Shown here piece after piece: positions 12,902-23,118 of a stretch of DNA of 64,000 bases. The position numbers and the translations under genes are program-made. Source of the stretch: Congeria kusceri (taxonomy: Eukaryota > Mollusca > Bivalvia > Myida > Dreissenidae); contig JAPFQT010000395.1 of the NCBI GenBank assembly GCA_027627225.1, forward strand, positions 1 through 64,000, written 5' to 3'. Within the stretch, counting starts at the first letter, position 1; each line of letters begins with the position of its first letter. The notes below the pieces were generated by a model. It worked only from the letters and a program-made list of their open reading frames with translations. It did not search any database and was not told the origin of the DNA.

Positions 12902-14208
12902 TTGTTTGTTTCTGCTAAAGTCTAAGAAAAAGTATGGTAGGTAGGTAGGTAGTATTACTTTTTTTTCCTTCTTGACCCAACAAGCATGGATCGACATCCG
13001 CTTTAGCAACTTTTTTAGTAATTGGTTATAACTTAATTTTTATAACTTATTTAGACTAATAATAAAACAAAGACACACTTTATATTTAATAGGCAGTTTA
13101 GGTAAAACAATTTGAAAACCAAACCCAAAATTTCCAAGTTAATAAAATTCACTTCTGACATGATTTCCTATTTTGTTTTCCCATGTGGGGGTTTATTGTT
13201 CTTGGTTTTTTTCCTACCTTAAACACACAGTGACACTGTACAAGTCGGTAGTTCTTCTGTAATGTAATTTCAACACTTGCACCAGGCAAGCCACAATGGC
13301 CACAAACATCCTTCCTAGAAGTTGAATTAAATTTGCAGGCATTAAAAAAGTGTTGCAATAGGATTTTCACAAATTTGCAGGCAGTTCCTTGGTCTAGTGG
13401 CAATGCACTGGCTTCACAATCCAGGGTTGCAGGTTAGATCCCCCACCACGCCCTAACCTACTAACTCGTTTTGGCATGAGACGTTAAACCAAGGTGTACA
13501 ATGTGCTTCACACTGGGCACTAAAAGACCCAGGGTCGCCTCTGGGACGGGGCAATTTCTGTATCTTGCACTCTACCCCGTAACGCAACTAACGAGTCTTC
13601 TAGGGGCGATGGCCATATGGGAGAGAAGCCCCATGCACTCGAAAAAATGTACTACACAGATACGTTTTCACAACTGGTTCCTGGTCACAACACAAAATAA
13701 AATTTAAATAAACCAACCACAGACTTTAGGAACTTTATGATTTTAAGACATTTACTGAAGTTTTCACTAAGGTGATTTGTGGTTATGGGCCCTGCACACA
13801 TTCCAACTTTATTAAGGCTTTGACACTTGTTATTGTTAACTGTGGCTTAATGATCAATTACTGTCAGTATTTAGGAGGAAAGCTCCGATGAATTTTGCAA
13901 AATGTGATTTATATCACTAAAGCAAACAATGGCAAAGTTGTAATAAAGGGTGACAACTATTGTATACAAACGGTTAAACAACACCAATACTATTGGCGTT
14001 GCTGCCTAGATTGGTTCCGAGATTGTAATAGAATATTAAAGTAACATGTCTAGAGGCCGGATCCCAGTCTAGTTACTGCCTTCATAAAGAAACGTTCAAT
14101 ATTATTCGAAAAAAAAATTCAAAAAATTTAAAACAAACATTTCCAAATGGCAAAAAAAGTTTATGGTCGGTTTCAAAAAAACTTGGTTGGTCAGGTTAGT
14201 AGAAACAA
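12902..14208. mobile_element. 1.3-kb TIR element nested in family 3 repeat
   Basis: Left end GTTGTTTGTTTCTGCTAA and right end, reverse complemented, GTTGTTTGTTTCTACTAA (one mismatch in 18). The flanks on both sides are family 3 sequence that would be continuous without the insert. It contains no transposase and carries a SINE at 13386-13705. A shorter element with similar ends lies at 36.85-37.17 kb. Target duplication is unclear because both flanks are A/T homopolymeric. Confidence 0.65.
13386..13705 (+). mobile_element. tRNA-derived SINE
   Basis: The head has a tRNA-like A box (TGGTCTAGTGGC), an anticodon-arm-like GGCTTCACAATCCAG, and a B box (GGTTAGATCCC). A body follows with ACGTTAAACCAAGGTG, GGGCACTAAAAGACCCAGGGTCGCCTCT and ACTCGAAAAAATG. 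A diverged relative is at 35.63-35.86 kb. Transcription would be by RNA polymerase III from the internal boxes; activity cannot be judged from sequence. Confidence 0.8.
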
Positions 14209-14560
14209 ACAACTTTTTTTATGCCCAAGGAAAAATGGCCCCACCCCCTGGCGGCCATGTTTTTCAACATAGTGGAAACATTTGAGCAACTTCAGTAGAG
14301 AACCACCCAAGGAACATTTCTGTGAAATTATTTGGAAATCTAACCAGTGATTTCTGACGAGAACATTTTCAAAGTTTTCAATATAGTCATATAAGGAAAA
14401 AAGGCCCCTGGCGTCCATGTTTTTCAACAGAGCGGAAACCTTTGGGCAACTTTGGTAGATGACTTCCCAAGGAAATTTATGAGAAGTTTCATTAGAATTG
14501 GCCAACCGGTCTCAGAAGAGATGTCATTTAAAGGAAAAGTTTACGCACGCACAGACGCAT
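14209..14560. repeat. Dispersed repeat (family 3), right part
   Basis: Continues the family 3 modules (GGCGGCCATGTTTTTCAAC, AACCACCCAAGGAACATTTCTGTGAAATTATTTGG) interrupted at 12901. It ends in a GCACGCACAGACGCATA-type tail. Confidence 0.7.
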
Positions 14561-16576
14561 ACACTACAGAAGAACTGCCATGGCATAAGCTCGCGTGGAG
14601 TTAACCATGTCCATTTATTTGACATAAGTAAGAACTTCTTTTAACAAAATTATATTCAATGTTGCGAAAAAGTTGTGTCCAGATTGCATAATAAAAGAGA
14701 ACTTTAAAACTAACATTTCTTTTTACTGCACAGTAAAAAATAATACCACATGTATATGCACATGGGCACATGGGTGGGTCTTATTGTCCCAAGTCAAAAC
14801 TGAATGTACCCGTTGCTGTAGGATAAACAACCAAATAAATACTATTTACCAACAAATGGTGAATTAAATAAACAACAAAAACTATTGCCCAAACATTGAC
14901 CAATATACATTTACCATATTTAAACATTTACCCAGTTTCAAAAACAAACCTGATACTATGAAACTAATGGTTGAAAAAAGAAAGACTTTATAACAATAGA
15001 TGACATCAACATGTGATTAATATGCAAAACAGTTAAACCTGATAGTGAGCTTTCATGCCACAATGAAAACACTGATCTCAAATTCAGCACTAAAATGTGA
15101 ACTATTGGACTTCAAAATATATCATTTTCAGGCCTGTGACATATATACTGTGGGAAAATGTGGTCCCTCATATCTATTTGAATTTAAACTGATTAAATAT
15201 ATAAAGTCAGGAAAATAAATGAGACAAATTTTAAAAAGCTAGTCAGTTGATGGAAATTTAAGTATAATTCATAGGGATTTGACACGCAGTTATTTCAATT
15301 TAATACTGCATATGTAGCATCACATGTCACTACAAACTGCATAAATTAACATTATTATTATAATTACACTTATTTATATATCTACGACGTAAACTAGTAC
15401 CAAAAGATGTAATGGGAGCAGGATGTGCTTAAAAAATTAATTGTTCAGACAAACTGCAGACACCTGCACCTGTATGGGTGTAACAATATCACTGACTCGT
15501 ATCTTGATACATTTTGCAATGTACCGCGATATATCTCTCTTTAGTAACCGAGCAAATGCATTTATTGAACTTATTATTATTGTTTAAATACCAGTATAAA
15601 CAACATATTTGCACGATATTATATAACATATTTACAAACTTTTAAAAACTAATCACATTATTTTTCGGCATAGCTGTCTAAGGTAACTTTTAACTTAAAT
15701 TTCTTGCGATAATTTTATGCAGCGGGAAATTTGAATCCCAATAGCAAATTTCCTAATTTCAGGGAATGCAAACTTACAACAATGGTTTGATGTCTACCAA
15801 TAACTGTTGCATGTTTTGGGGGATTAAAATTTACATAATTGTTTGCATAAGCGGTTAAAATAAAATTATAAACATTTCTTCGACATACACTCTAGAACTG
15901 AACATAATTATGAACAATTTTACTTATTGTATGTCATGAACATAATGGAATATGTATTCACATAATGAAATCATTATTTTGTCTAGCCTACATCAGCTTC
16001 ACGCTCTATAAATAGCAATGACAATGATCCAATTTTGTGAGAATTATTGCGCTCTGATAGCTTTCGGTGCCATACGTAGATATTCGACAAAGATCAGTAT
16101 GAAATGGTATTCAACACAGTCGAGATAAAGGGTGCATCATTCTAAAAATAGCGCGTGGTAGAGCTATGCTAATATACATTCATCGTCGGGAGAATCATAA
16201 ACCTGAGAAATTCAATAAATGTGTAATTTATATTTATAAACTTACTGTGCATGTTAATTTATATTTGAATTGCGGTTGCGTTTTATAAAGAATTACTTAT
16301 AATTGCACCTTTCTATTAACTTCTTCAGTAGATGTTATTCAATTTTAAAATATTTAACATCTTTCTAGAAATAAAATGTGGAGAAAGAAGTCTCGTAATA
16401 CGTCCAAATTTTACTTTTACTTCATTTGCGTTGCATGAATACACTATTTGCAAAACTTATGATACGTATAGTATATTATTTAACATAACTATCGGTATGT
16501 ACACTCGTCTGATATATAATAATTTTCATTCATTTCCACCATTATTGTCTTGTTTACAATAATTTTATTCAGAATA
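14561..16576. repeat. Mostly unique AT-rich DNA with two repeat fragments
   Basis: A segment at about 14990-15190 (TGACATCAACATGTGATTAATATGCAAAAC through CTGTGGGAAAATGTGGTCCCTCATATCTATTT) is repeated in the same orientation at about 17210-17395. At 15470-15540 a GTAACAATATC...GATACATTTTGCAATGTACCGCGATATAT module looks like the end of a common invertebrate MITE. No gene is supported. Confidence 0.55.
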
Positions 16577-16933
16577 TGGCAGGGTTACCAGCACCTGGGG
16601 CAAAAAAAATTCCCTGACTTTTCACTGACTTTTCCCTGACTAAATCCAGTTTTTCACTGACCAATACCCTCCCTTTTCAACGGCCTCCGCCTCGTCTCTT
16701 AGCTGTCCAAATCTTCAGGAAGGAAGTCATACACACCTAAAAACTGCCATTGCCTTAACCTGCAAAATTTGTATAACTTATTTGTTTACCTTCAGGCATA
16801 TTTTCTCTGACTTTTCACTGACTTTTTTGGAATTTCATTTTTCACTGACTTTTTTTTCCAAATTCCCTGACAATTCAGTAACCTTGAAAAAAATCTAATT
16901 TCCCTGACTTTTCAAGTCAGCTGGCAACCCTGC
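16577..16933. mobile_element. hAT-like MITE with CAGGGTTNCCAGC ends
   Basis: Starts CAGGGTTACCAGC and ends GCTGGCAACCCTG, an inverted pair with one mismatch. The interior is highly self-complementary: TCCCTGACTTTTC near the left end, and repeated TTTCACTGACTTTT blocks. Flanks share ATGGC (TATGGC left, CATGGC right), an imperfect 7-8 bp target duplication consistent with hAT. Non-coding. Confidence 0.75.
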
Positions 16934-17094
16934 ATGGCATAGAGAAACAAGACCAGAAACAAAACCATAAAACAATTTTAAACTAGAGTTACCAAACTTA
17001 GCCTAAAGGTTTTTAATTTAAATATAGGAAACAAAAGTTTGAATGAAATCTCTCAAGCCCGTCCAGAGAAACAAGCTTAACAAAAAACCTAGCC

Positions 17095-17170
17095 CGGATG
17101 CTGATGCCAACGCCGACGCCAGGGCAAGTAGAATAGCTTGCTCTCTTTTTCGAAAAGTCGAGCTAAAACA
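17095..17170. repeat. GACGCCGACGCCAGG...AGTCGAGCTAAAA terminal module
   Basis: GCCGACGCCAGGGCAAGTAG followed by GAATAGCTTGCTCTCTTTTTCGAAAAGTCGAGCTAAAA. A close copy ends the repeat array at 53220-53290, so this is a shared 3-prime module of a dispersed family. Confidence 0.75.
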
Positions 17171-17469
17171 AATTATCAAACTAAAGATTGAAATCAAGTA
17201 TGAATTTATAACTAAGGGATGACATTAAAATGTGATTTATATGCAAAACACACCGGAGTGTTGGTTTTCATGCAAGATTTAAACACCGATCTCAAATTCG
17301 CAATGACATGTGGATAAATAGATACCATTTTTCAGATAGTGAAATAAATGCTGTGGGAAAATGTGCTCCCTCATATCTATTTACTTTTTCACTGCATTAG
17401 GCTGCTATTTTATTTTTTATTCTTTGGATTATGTGTTGTAGTTTTTTAAATGTCCACTGGCAGGTTAAA

Positions 17470-17896
17470 CAAGAGCGCCCTAGGTTGCTCACCTGAGGGG
17501 TTAAAAAACTAAACTGTTCTTAGTAAGTTTCATAAAGATTCGGCTAAGATTGTGGCCTCTAGATTGTTCACAAGCTTTTTCTTCAATTTGGCCTGGTGAC
17601 CTAGTTTTTGATCGCATGTGAATCAGTTTCGAACTTGTCCTAGATATCATTGGGACATATGTTCTGAGCAAGTTTCATGCTCAAATTATTGGGCTATAAA
17701 AGAGGCCTCTAGGGTGTTCACACGTTTTTTCTTCATTTTGGCCTGGTGACATATTTTTGGACCCTATGTGACCTAGTTTTATACTCATCCACGATATCAT
17801 AACAACAAATGTTTTGAGCACAGTTCAAGAAGATTGGGCACAAAAGGTGACTTCTAGAGTGTTAACAAGCTTTTTCTTCAATTTGACCTAGTGACC
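17470..17896. repeat. Dispersed repeat (family 4), left part, target of the 4.5-kb transposon
   Basis: Starts with AACAAGAGCGCCCTAGGTTGCTCACCTGAGG and has units with TTTTTCTTCAATTTG(G/A)CCTGGTGACCTAGTTTTTG, GATATCATTGGGACA and AAGTTTCATG. It is interrupted after GTGACC at 17896 and continues at 22426 as GTTTTTGACCCCACATGACCC. Confidence 0.85.
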
Positions 17897-17898
17897 TA

Positions 17899-18078
17899 CA
17901 GTACAGCTCACGCAAAACCAACAAATCCCTCGATCCGCGGAGTTTAATGACAGCGAGTCTAAGCGGAGTCGACTCGGCATCGACCATCGTAGCCGCGTCT
18001 GTTCGCCGAATCACTCCGCATCGGTTCGCCGAGGCACTCCGCATCGGTTCGCCGAGGCATGATGCCGAGGCATCCCGC
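17899..18078 (+). repeat. Left TIR and subterminal repeats of the 4.5-kb transposon
   Basis: After the 29-bp TIR comes a GC-rich region with repeated CTCCGCATCGGTTCGCCGAG (about 18016 and 18036) and related GATGCCGAGGCAT. The composition is strongly unlike the AT-rich interior and flanks. These are probably binding sites for the transposition protein. Confidence 0.8.
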
Positions 18079-19047
18079 GTATCATATTGTTAAATAATTC
18101 AATTACATGTATATGCCGAAACAATTAATTAATTTTACTGTGTTGTTGTTTTCAAAATACAGTACATGTAAAACTGGCCGTAATTCGATTTGAACCCGTT
18201 TTTACGACATTCCCAAGTGAATGCATAAAATTTACATTTTTATATTGTTGTAGTTATTGTGTAGTTATTGTGATATGATTATTTTATTTGGTAAAATTAT
18301 GTGATATGAAAATATTTAGATTTTGGCACCGGTTCACAATAATTGTATTGTTATAAGTGTTTATTATTTGGTAAATTTATGTTACGTAAAAATTATGATG
18401 GATTTTCGACACCGACTGCTTATAATCACTTAGTTACTAGGCCTAGGTTCTTTGTTCCGAATTAGTATTAAGTTCAAGTTCAAACGTTTTATTTTAAGTC
18501 AAGTTTATTGCATGAAACAATTTACAATGTTTATAGCAGTACATATAATAGGCGTGTCTAATTTTCATAGCCTCCATTTTGTGTATTTCACACCTGATGC
18601 ATTTTTTTATTGACATATGTTTGATTGTCTTTTTAGACGTCCAGGACGCAAGGAAGCCGTTTTCGCACCTAGCTTAGGATCCCGCACCTGATGGATTCAT
18701 AATTACGTGTTGTTTTTGCCATCATGTTTGAGCTGAGATAATTAGCAGTTTGAAGCCACATCAAGAACCAAGATTTGATTGTACCAATAACTTAGAATGT
18801 TGTTTTGTTAATTGACGCGGTGCCAATTATCTTCTTATTATAACACATTGTTTGAACATGCCTATATATACTCGTTTCGTTTTGCTCATTTATATACTTT
18901 CATATTGGAATTGACTCTATATAGATTTGCATATATAGCAGTTACCTGTGAATTATGCCTAAATATATATAATACAAGTATTTGTTGTTATTTATAGTTT
19001 AGGATATATTTGTGTCTTGTGAGGATTATTTGTGTACGGTGTGTAAG
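18079..19047. other. Transposon interior, no supported gene
   Basis: AT-rich. A small island at 18640-18695 after a TCTTTTTAG acceptor-like site could be a 5-prime exon of the downstream ORF, but nothing fixes its frame. Confidence 0.4.
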
Positions 19048-20976
19048 ATGACCCTGCGACAGCTGCTGGCAACGGAGACGTTGTTCTTCCTTGTGCAGTT
19101 CTTGGAGGACAAGAAGTTCCAGGTTCGATCCAGAGACAACATAATGCATGCCGGCGAAGTAAGGCTCATTTTACATTGCATTGACATACATGATTACTTT
19201 AGTAAAAGAAACAACTGATCTTAAATAACAAATATATATGGAAAAATACAAATTTTGATTGTATGCACCCGAAGGCACTTTTAACTAGACCTTTGCTTAA
19301 TCCGCTACAAATTTACTATATATATAATCCGAATAACTAGACATTTGCTTAATCCGCTACAAATTAACTATTTCTAATCCGAATTTCTCCAAACGTTTCA
19401 AGAACAATAATAACATATTACGCTTCGATGTTTTTAAGTACTTGGAACGCTGGTTTCTAACATACATATGCCAATTGCGCACATGCGTTTTGTTTTAGGC
19501 ATTGTTGTTTTTTGGTTTGTTGTAGTATCTTTTGATTATGAATGCGTCGAATTTCTTTTTTGACCCCTTATAGCACGAGGAACTATTCAATGAAGCATTA
19601 GATTTAATATACATTTATTGAAATATGTGTACGATGGGGCGACGCAACATTTGAAACCCATGCAATCGTCATTTTTTAATTCAATTCACTTTTAAAAAGG
19701 TTACAGTTGAAAGTGCCCATGAGTTTAGATATATTTTCAAACAAGTTATGACGTTATTAATCTAGTCACACAAACAACAAGACTTAAGTGGCTGTTGTAA
19801 TATGTATGAATGTGTACGACGTAACACTTATTTAACGTTTTTATACAACGGTGTTCGAGTTATTATTTTAGTAAACGAACAAGTTACTGACTACAGCGAT
19901 TAGATGGTGTCTGCATTTTTATTGTATAGTTGAGAATAATGCTCGATATAGCACTGTGCACTAAATAGCAGTTTTCAAATTTTAAGAATGTATACGAAGT
20001 AAAGTCTCATTTTAAATTACAAGTTAACATAAAACAAACACCTGGTAAGATGTGTTAATAAACTAATACCATATGGAGTTTGCATGCTATAATTTCACCA
20101 TATGAAAAGCGTCCACTTTCGTACGATCTAATCCAGTAATTCACCTGATTCCGGGAAATAACTACACCTTTACATGCTAGGGTTGAAATAATACGCTTAG
20201 TTGAGTTCCCACTTCTGTACAAAGATATCATTTCAAGTTTTGATTTAACATCAAGTTTCCCCATTCTACGAAGTAATACGCGAACGTATGTACAGAATTG
20301 TGGGGAAAAATCTGTATATAAGCGAACAGAAGTGACATGTTTAATGCCAAGTTGATGACACGTATATCTGGTATAAATTAACCCGTATAATGCCAACATT
20401 GGATGCGGCATATGACATGAAATACGAACATACCAAGTGTCAGTTTTATGACGAAACATAAACTTGTTTGATGTCAGAATATACCTTTATTTATATTGAC
20501 CGATAAAACAAATCGCGCATATTGGTACTACGGCATTCATAAACAAGACCAGGCGGTAACCTGTTGTTACCCTGTCAGCCCTGTGTTATTTATGTAATAC
20601 ACTATTGGAAATGTGATTCTTGCTTATAACATTTCAACTTCTAATGTGTTTTTTTTTTAAAGCAGTCTCATTTCAAAAATAGATTTTATAAACAATGCCA
20701 TTTAGTTTGGTATAAAATAAATATGAAAATAAGAGATTGGGTCTTTACGCGCACGTACATTTTTTCATTATTATTATTATTATACAGATTGAGATCGATC
20801 ATGACTACAATGTTCGGTGGGGAAGTGCCAAGCAAGTTGCGCGAGCAACAGTTCTTGCTCGGGGACAAAAGAATGACATGGAGAATGAAATGCAGGTCAA
20901 GATCGATGCGGCCTCGTCAGCCCCGACGAAGAAACGGAAGGCTAAGGAGCCCACCAACACCAAGATCGTGATTTAA
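19048..20976 (+). CDS. Two-exon small protein of the 4.5-kb transposon (99 aa)
   Basis: Exon 1 is 19048-19158 (37 codons, starting MTLRQLLATE) and ends in a GAA|GTAAGG donor. Exon 2 is 20788-20976, after a TATTATACAG acceptor and in matching phase 0, and ends in TAA. The 99-residue product has a compact block with FLVQFLEDKKFQV, RDNI, YNVRWG and ATVLARG, then a basic tail with KKRKAKEP that resembles a nuclear localisation signal. The block has the look of the short beta-barrel adaptor that precedes BEN domains in some animal and transposon proteins; that is a recollection of pattern, not a database match. An upstream in-frame extension to 19012 is possible. It lies 43 nt before the next ORF on the same strand, so the two may share a transcript. 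Function unknown. Confidence 0.6.
19283..19386. repeat. 52-bp tandem duplication in the intron
   Basis: AACTAGAC(C/A)TTTGCTTAATCCGCTACAAATT is present twice with a 52-bp period. It sits in the long intron between exons 1 and 2 of the transposon ORF. Confidence 0.85.
20099..20264 (-). CDS. HTH exon of a Tc1/mariner-like transposase (partial)
   Basis: Reading minus from ATG at 20264, the first 55 codons begin MGKLDVKSKLEMISLYRSGN and continue through KRIISTL, SRNQVNYW and IRSYESGRF. This fits the paired-like helix-turn-helix that opens Tc1/mariner transposases, with the recognition helix around QVNYWIRSY. A GTGAAA donor at 20098 may end the exon; the open frame upstream to 20459 is probably not coding. 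The rest of a transposase, including the DDE triad, was not found between here and the left end at 17899. The exon is antisense to the two-ORF unit and lies inside its intron. It may be a relic, or a stand-alone DNA-binding exon. Confidence 0.55.
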
Positions 20977-21019
20977 AAAAAGGTGAAAGTTGTTTCCGTT
21001 GGGTCTCCATCAAGGGAAG

Positions 21020-21415
21020 ATGAGCGAAACCATCATTCACAACGTGCCACAGCCACCCTGGAACGACCGGACGCCACACCCGCCACCGAAAGACCAGCAG
21101 CCACATGTGTTCCCAGAGTTATTTGGGGCCGACAAGACGCGCTTTCTATACAACTGGCATGGGGTGGCAGGGAAGCAGCCGTTGGACTCCACCCGAAAGG
21201 CGTACGTGGAAAACTGGACCAAGTTTTTTTACAGCGAGGCAAGATCCGTGACGGGATGGGCGGCCGTCGTTGGGCGTATCAACGAACGTCTCAGAAGAAA
21301 AGAAAAAAAGAAACAAGCGATCCAGCAACCTGAAGTGTCCGGCGCCCGAGAAACAACAGTCGAAGGTGACAACAGAGACGTCGTGTTTGAGGATGACCTG
21401 ACTGACTTCACATAG
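21020..21415 (+). CDS. Second ORF of the 4.5-kb transposon (131 aa, possible BEN-like)
   Basis: Open from ATG at 21020 (MSETIIHNVPQPPW) to TAG at 21415; an in-frame upstream ATG at 20990 would add 10 residues. GC content and the absence of stops set it apart from the surrounding AT-rich DNA. After a proline-rich start it has VFPELFGADKTRFLYNW, GKQPLDSTRKAYVENW, a basic RRKEKKKQ cluster, and an acidic C-terminus (DVVFEDDLTDF). The LDSTRKAYVENWTKFFY portion resembles the last helices of a BEN domain, a DNA-binding fold; this is a low-confidence inference. The other plus frame (20983-21333) gives a low-complexity Arg/Pro product and is the shadow. A polyadenylation signal AATAAA follows at about 21812. 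Confidence 0.6.
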   Translation: MSETIIHNVPQPPWNDRTPHPPPKDQQPHVFPELFGADKTRFLYNWHGVAGKQPLDSTRKAYVENWTKFFYSEARSVTGWAAVVGRINERLRRKEKKKQAIQQPEVSGARETTVEGDNRDVVFEDDLTDFT

Positions 21416-21810
21416 TTTGATACGTAAATATAGTTGTGTTTTCTGTTTTACGTTAGTATGTTGATTCGTTTTCTTAAATGTATGTATGTAATGTTTTTAA
21501 ATATTTTGATTAGTCTATCATTTCTCTACAGCTCCATCAATTTCCTTATTTTATACTATAGTTGATGTGTCTCTGATTATGAACTTAATGTGATTGTGAG
21601 AGTTTATATGCTTATCAAATGTTGTTTTTATGATAATACATTTTATAACCAAAACGCTATTATAACATTTAATATCGAACTTATTTCTAAATCCTAACAC
21701 ATGAACTATTCAAACTGTTATGTAAATGTTGTGTAATTTGATCCGACATTTTGTGTTTTGACTTTTGTTAAGTATGTAAATATCTATTAATACTTCAAAC
21801 TGTAATTTTG

Positions 21811-21818
21811 TAATAAAG
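21811..21818 (+). terminator. Candidate polyadenylation signal for the transposon ORFs
   Basis: AATAAA within TTTTGTAATAAAGAAATTTG, about 400 bp after the stop of the 131-aa ORF and before the right end. No other feature explains it, but AT-rich sequence makes chance occurrence likely. Confidence 0.4.
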
Positions 21819-22194
21819 AAATTTGCATTTACCTACGTATATAAATTATTTAATTCCGTGTATGACTTACGTTGTCCTTCACTGCAAGTATAAAAAACAA
21901 ACTGTCAGCCACACACTTTCAGCTCTGAAACTGAAACAGAAATTAGTTAGGCGGTATACAAACGAAGAAAAAACAACACTAGTATACTACGATGCTTTAA
22001 TGTTTATTAAGCGCAAGAATACTATACGGTACTTCATTGGGAATTGTACAGATAATCACGCAGCAGTAACAATTAAGACGCATTTTCGGAAATTAAATGT
22101 ATATGTTTCTTGAATTTTATAATCTTTAAACTATTCAAATATATGAAAATAGCGCTAGGCAGACGTTACAGTTACACACTATACATGTATATAG

Positions 22195-22423
22195 TGTACC
22201 TCTAAAATTTCTCCTCGGCATTCCGCCGCGTGAATGGACACGGCGGCATTCCGCGGATCAATGCCGAGGCTGAACAGACGCGGCGGCATTCCGCGGATCG
22301 ATGCAGAGTGCCTCGGCGATTTGCCGTGGAAAAACACGATGTGGACTCCGAGTAATTTCGCGAACAAAAAGATCTGTCCGCGGCGTAGCCGAGTGATTTG
22401 TTGGTTTTGCGTGAGCTGTACTG
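22195..22423 (-). repeat. Right TIR and subterminal repeats of the 4.5-kb transposon
   Basis: Inside the TIR are two copies of CGGCGGCATTCCGCGGATC(A/G)ATGC (about 22241 and 22281), plus CCTCGGC motifs in inverted relation to the left subterminal region. Overlapping minus-strand open frames here (22179-22535) are consequences of the GC-rich repeats. Confidence 0.8.
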
Positions 22424-22425
22424 TA

Positions 22426-23118
22426 GTTTTTGACCCCACATGACCCAGTTTGGCTGAGATATCATTGGGACAAATGCTCTGACCAAGTTTCATGTTGACT
22501 GGGCAAAAAATGTGGCCTCTATAGAGTGTTAACAAGCTTTATAAAGTTTTCAATATAGGCTTATTAGGAAAACTACCCAGCCTCCTGGCAGCCATGTTTT
22601 TCAACAAAGGGTAACCATTTTCAAACTCGGCCGAGTTAACATAATAAATCTTTTAGGCAAGTTTTAAGAAAACTGGGCCAAAAATTTGACTAGAGTATTA
22701 ACAAGCTTTTTCTTCAATTTGACCTTGTGACCTAGTTTCTGACCCCACATAACCCAGTTTCGAACTCGGCTGCTGAGATATCATTGTGACAAATATTCTG
22801 AATAAGTTTCATGTTGATTGGGCAAAAATGTGGCCTCTAGAGCGATAACAAGCTTTAAAACGTTTTCTAATACAGCCATATAAGGAAAACTGCCCAGCCC
22901 TCTGGCGGCCATGTTTTTCAATGGACCGGAACCATTTTCGAACTCGGCCGAGATATCGGCTGAGGTATAACTTGCACAAATATTCTGAAAAAGGTTCATG
23001 CAGACTGGGCAATAAATGTCTAGTGTATTAATAAGGTAAATGTTGAAAACGAAAGACTAATGACAGACGACCGCCAAAAGGCGATCACAAAAGCTCACCA
23101 TGCAAGTTGTGCTCAGGT
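22426..23118. repeat. Dispersed repeat (family 4), right part
   Basis: Resumes the host repeat with GTTTTTGACCCCACATGACCC and contains two further units (GTGGCCTCTAGAG, AACAAGCTTT, GGCGGCCATGTTTTTCAA). It ends at a CACCATGCAAGTTGTGCTCAGGTGAGCTAAA terminus. Confidence 0.85.

Larger units (their letters stand above)
17899..22423. mobile_element. 4.5-kb TA-flanked TIR transposon with unusual ORF content
   Basis: Ends are perfect 29-bp inverted repeats, starting CAGTACAGCTCACGCAAAAC and followed after one mismatch by CTCG. TA is present on both sides (17897-17898 and 22424-22425). Removing the element restores the host repeat as GTGACC-TA-GTTTTTGACC, matching a paralogous unoccupied copy near 22725, so the insertion point and a TA duplication are directly visible. 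The interior holds a two-exon ORF (19048-20976) and a second ORF (21020-21415) on plus, plus an HTH exon on minus (20099-20264). TA duplication and the HTH suggest the Tc1/mariner supergroup, but no DDE catalytic domain was found. GC-rich subterminal repeats lie inside both ends. Confidence 0.9.

Noticed and set aside
20983..21333. 116-codon plus frame overlapping the 131-aa ORF
   Set aside because: The product is Arg/Pro/Ala-biased without motifs. The alternative frame has hydrophobic, aromatic and acidic blocks typical of a real protein, so this one is the shadow.
22179..22535. Overlapping minus frames near the right transposon end
   Set aside because: They lie in GC-rich subterminal repeats and cross the transposon border into host repeat.
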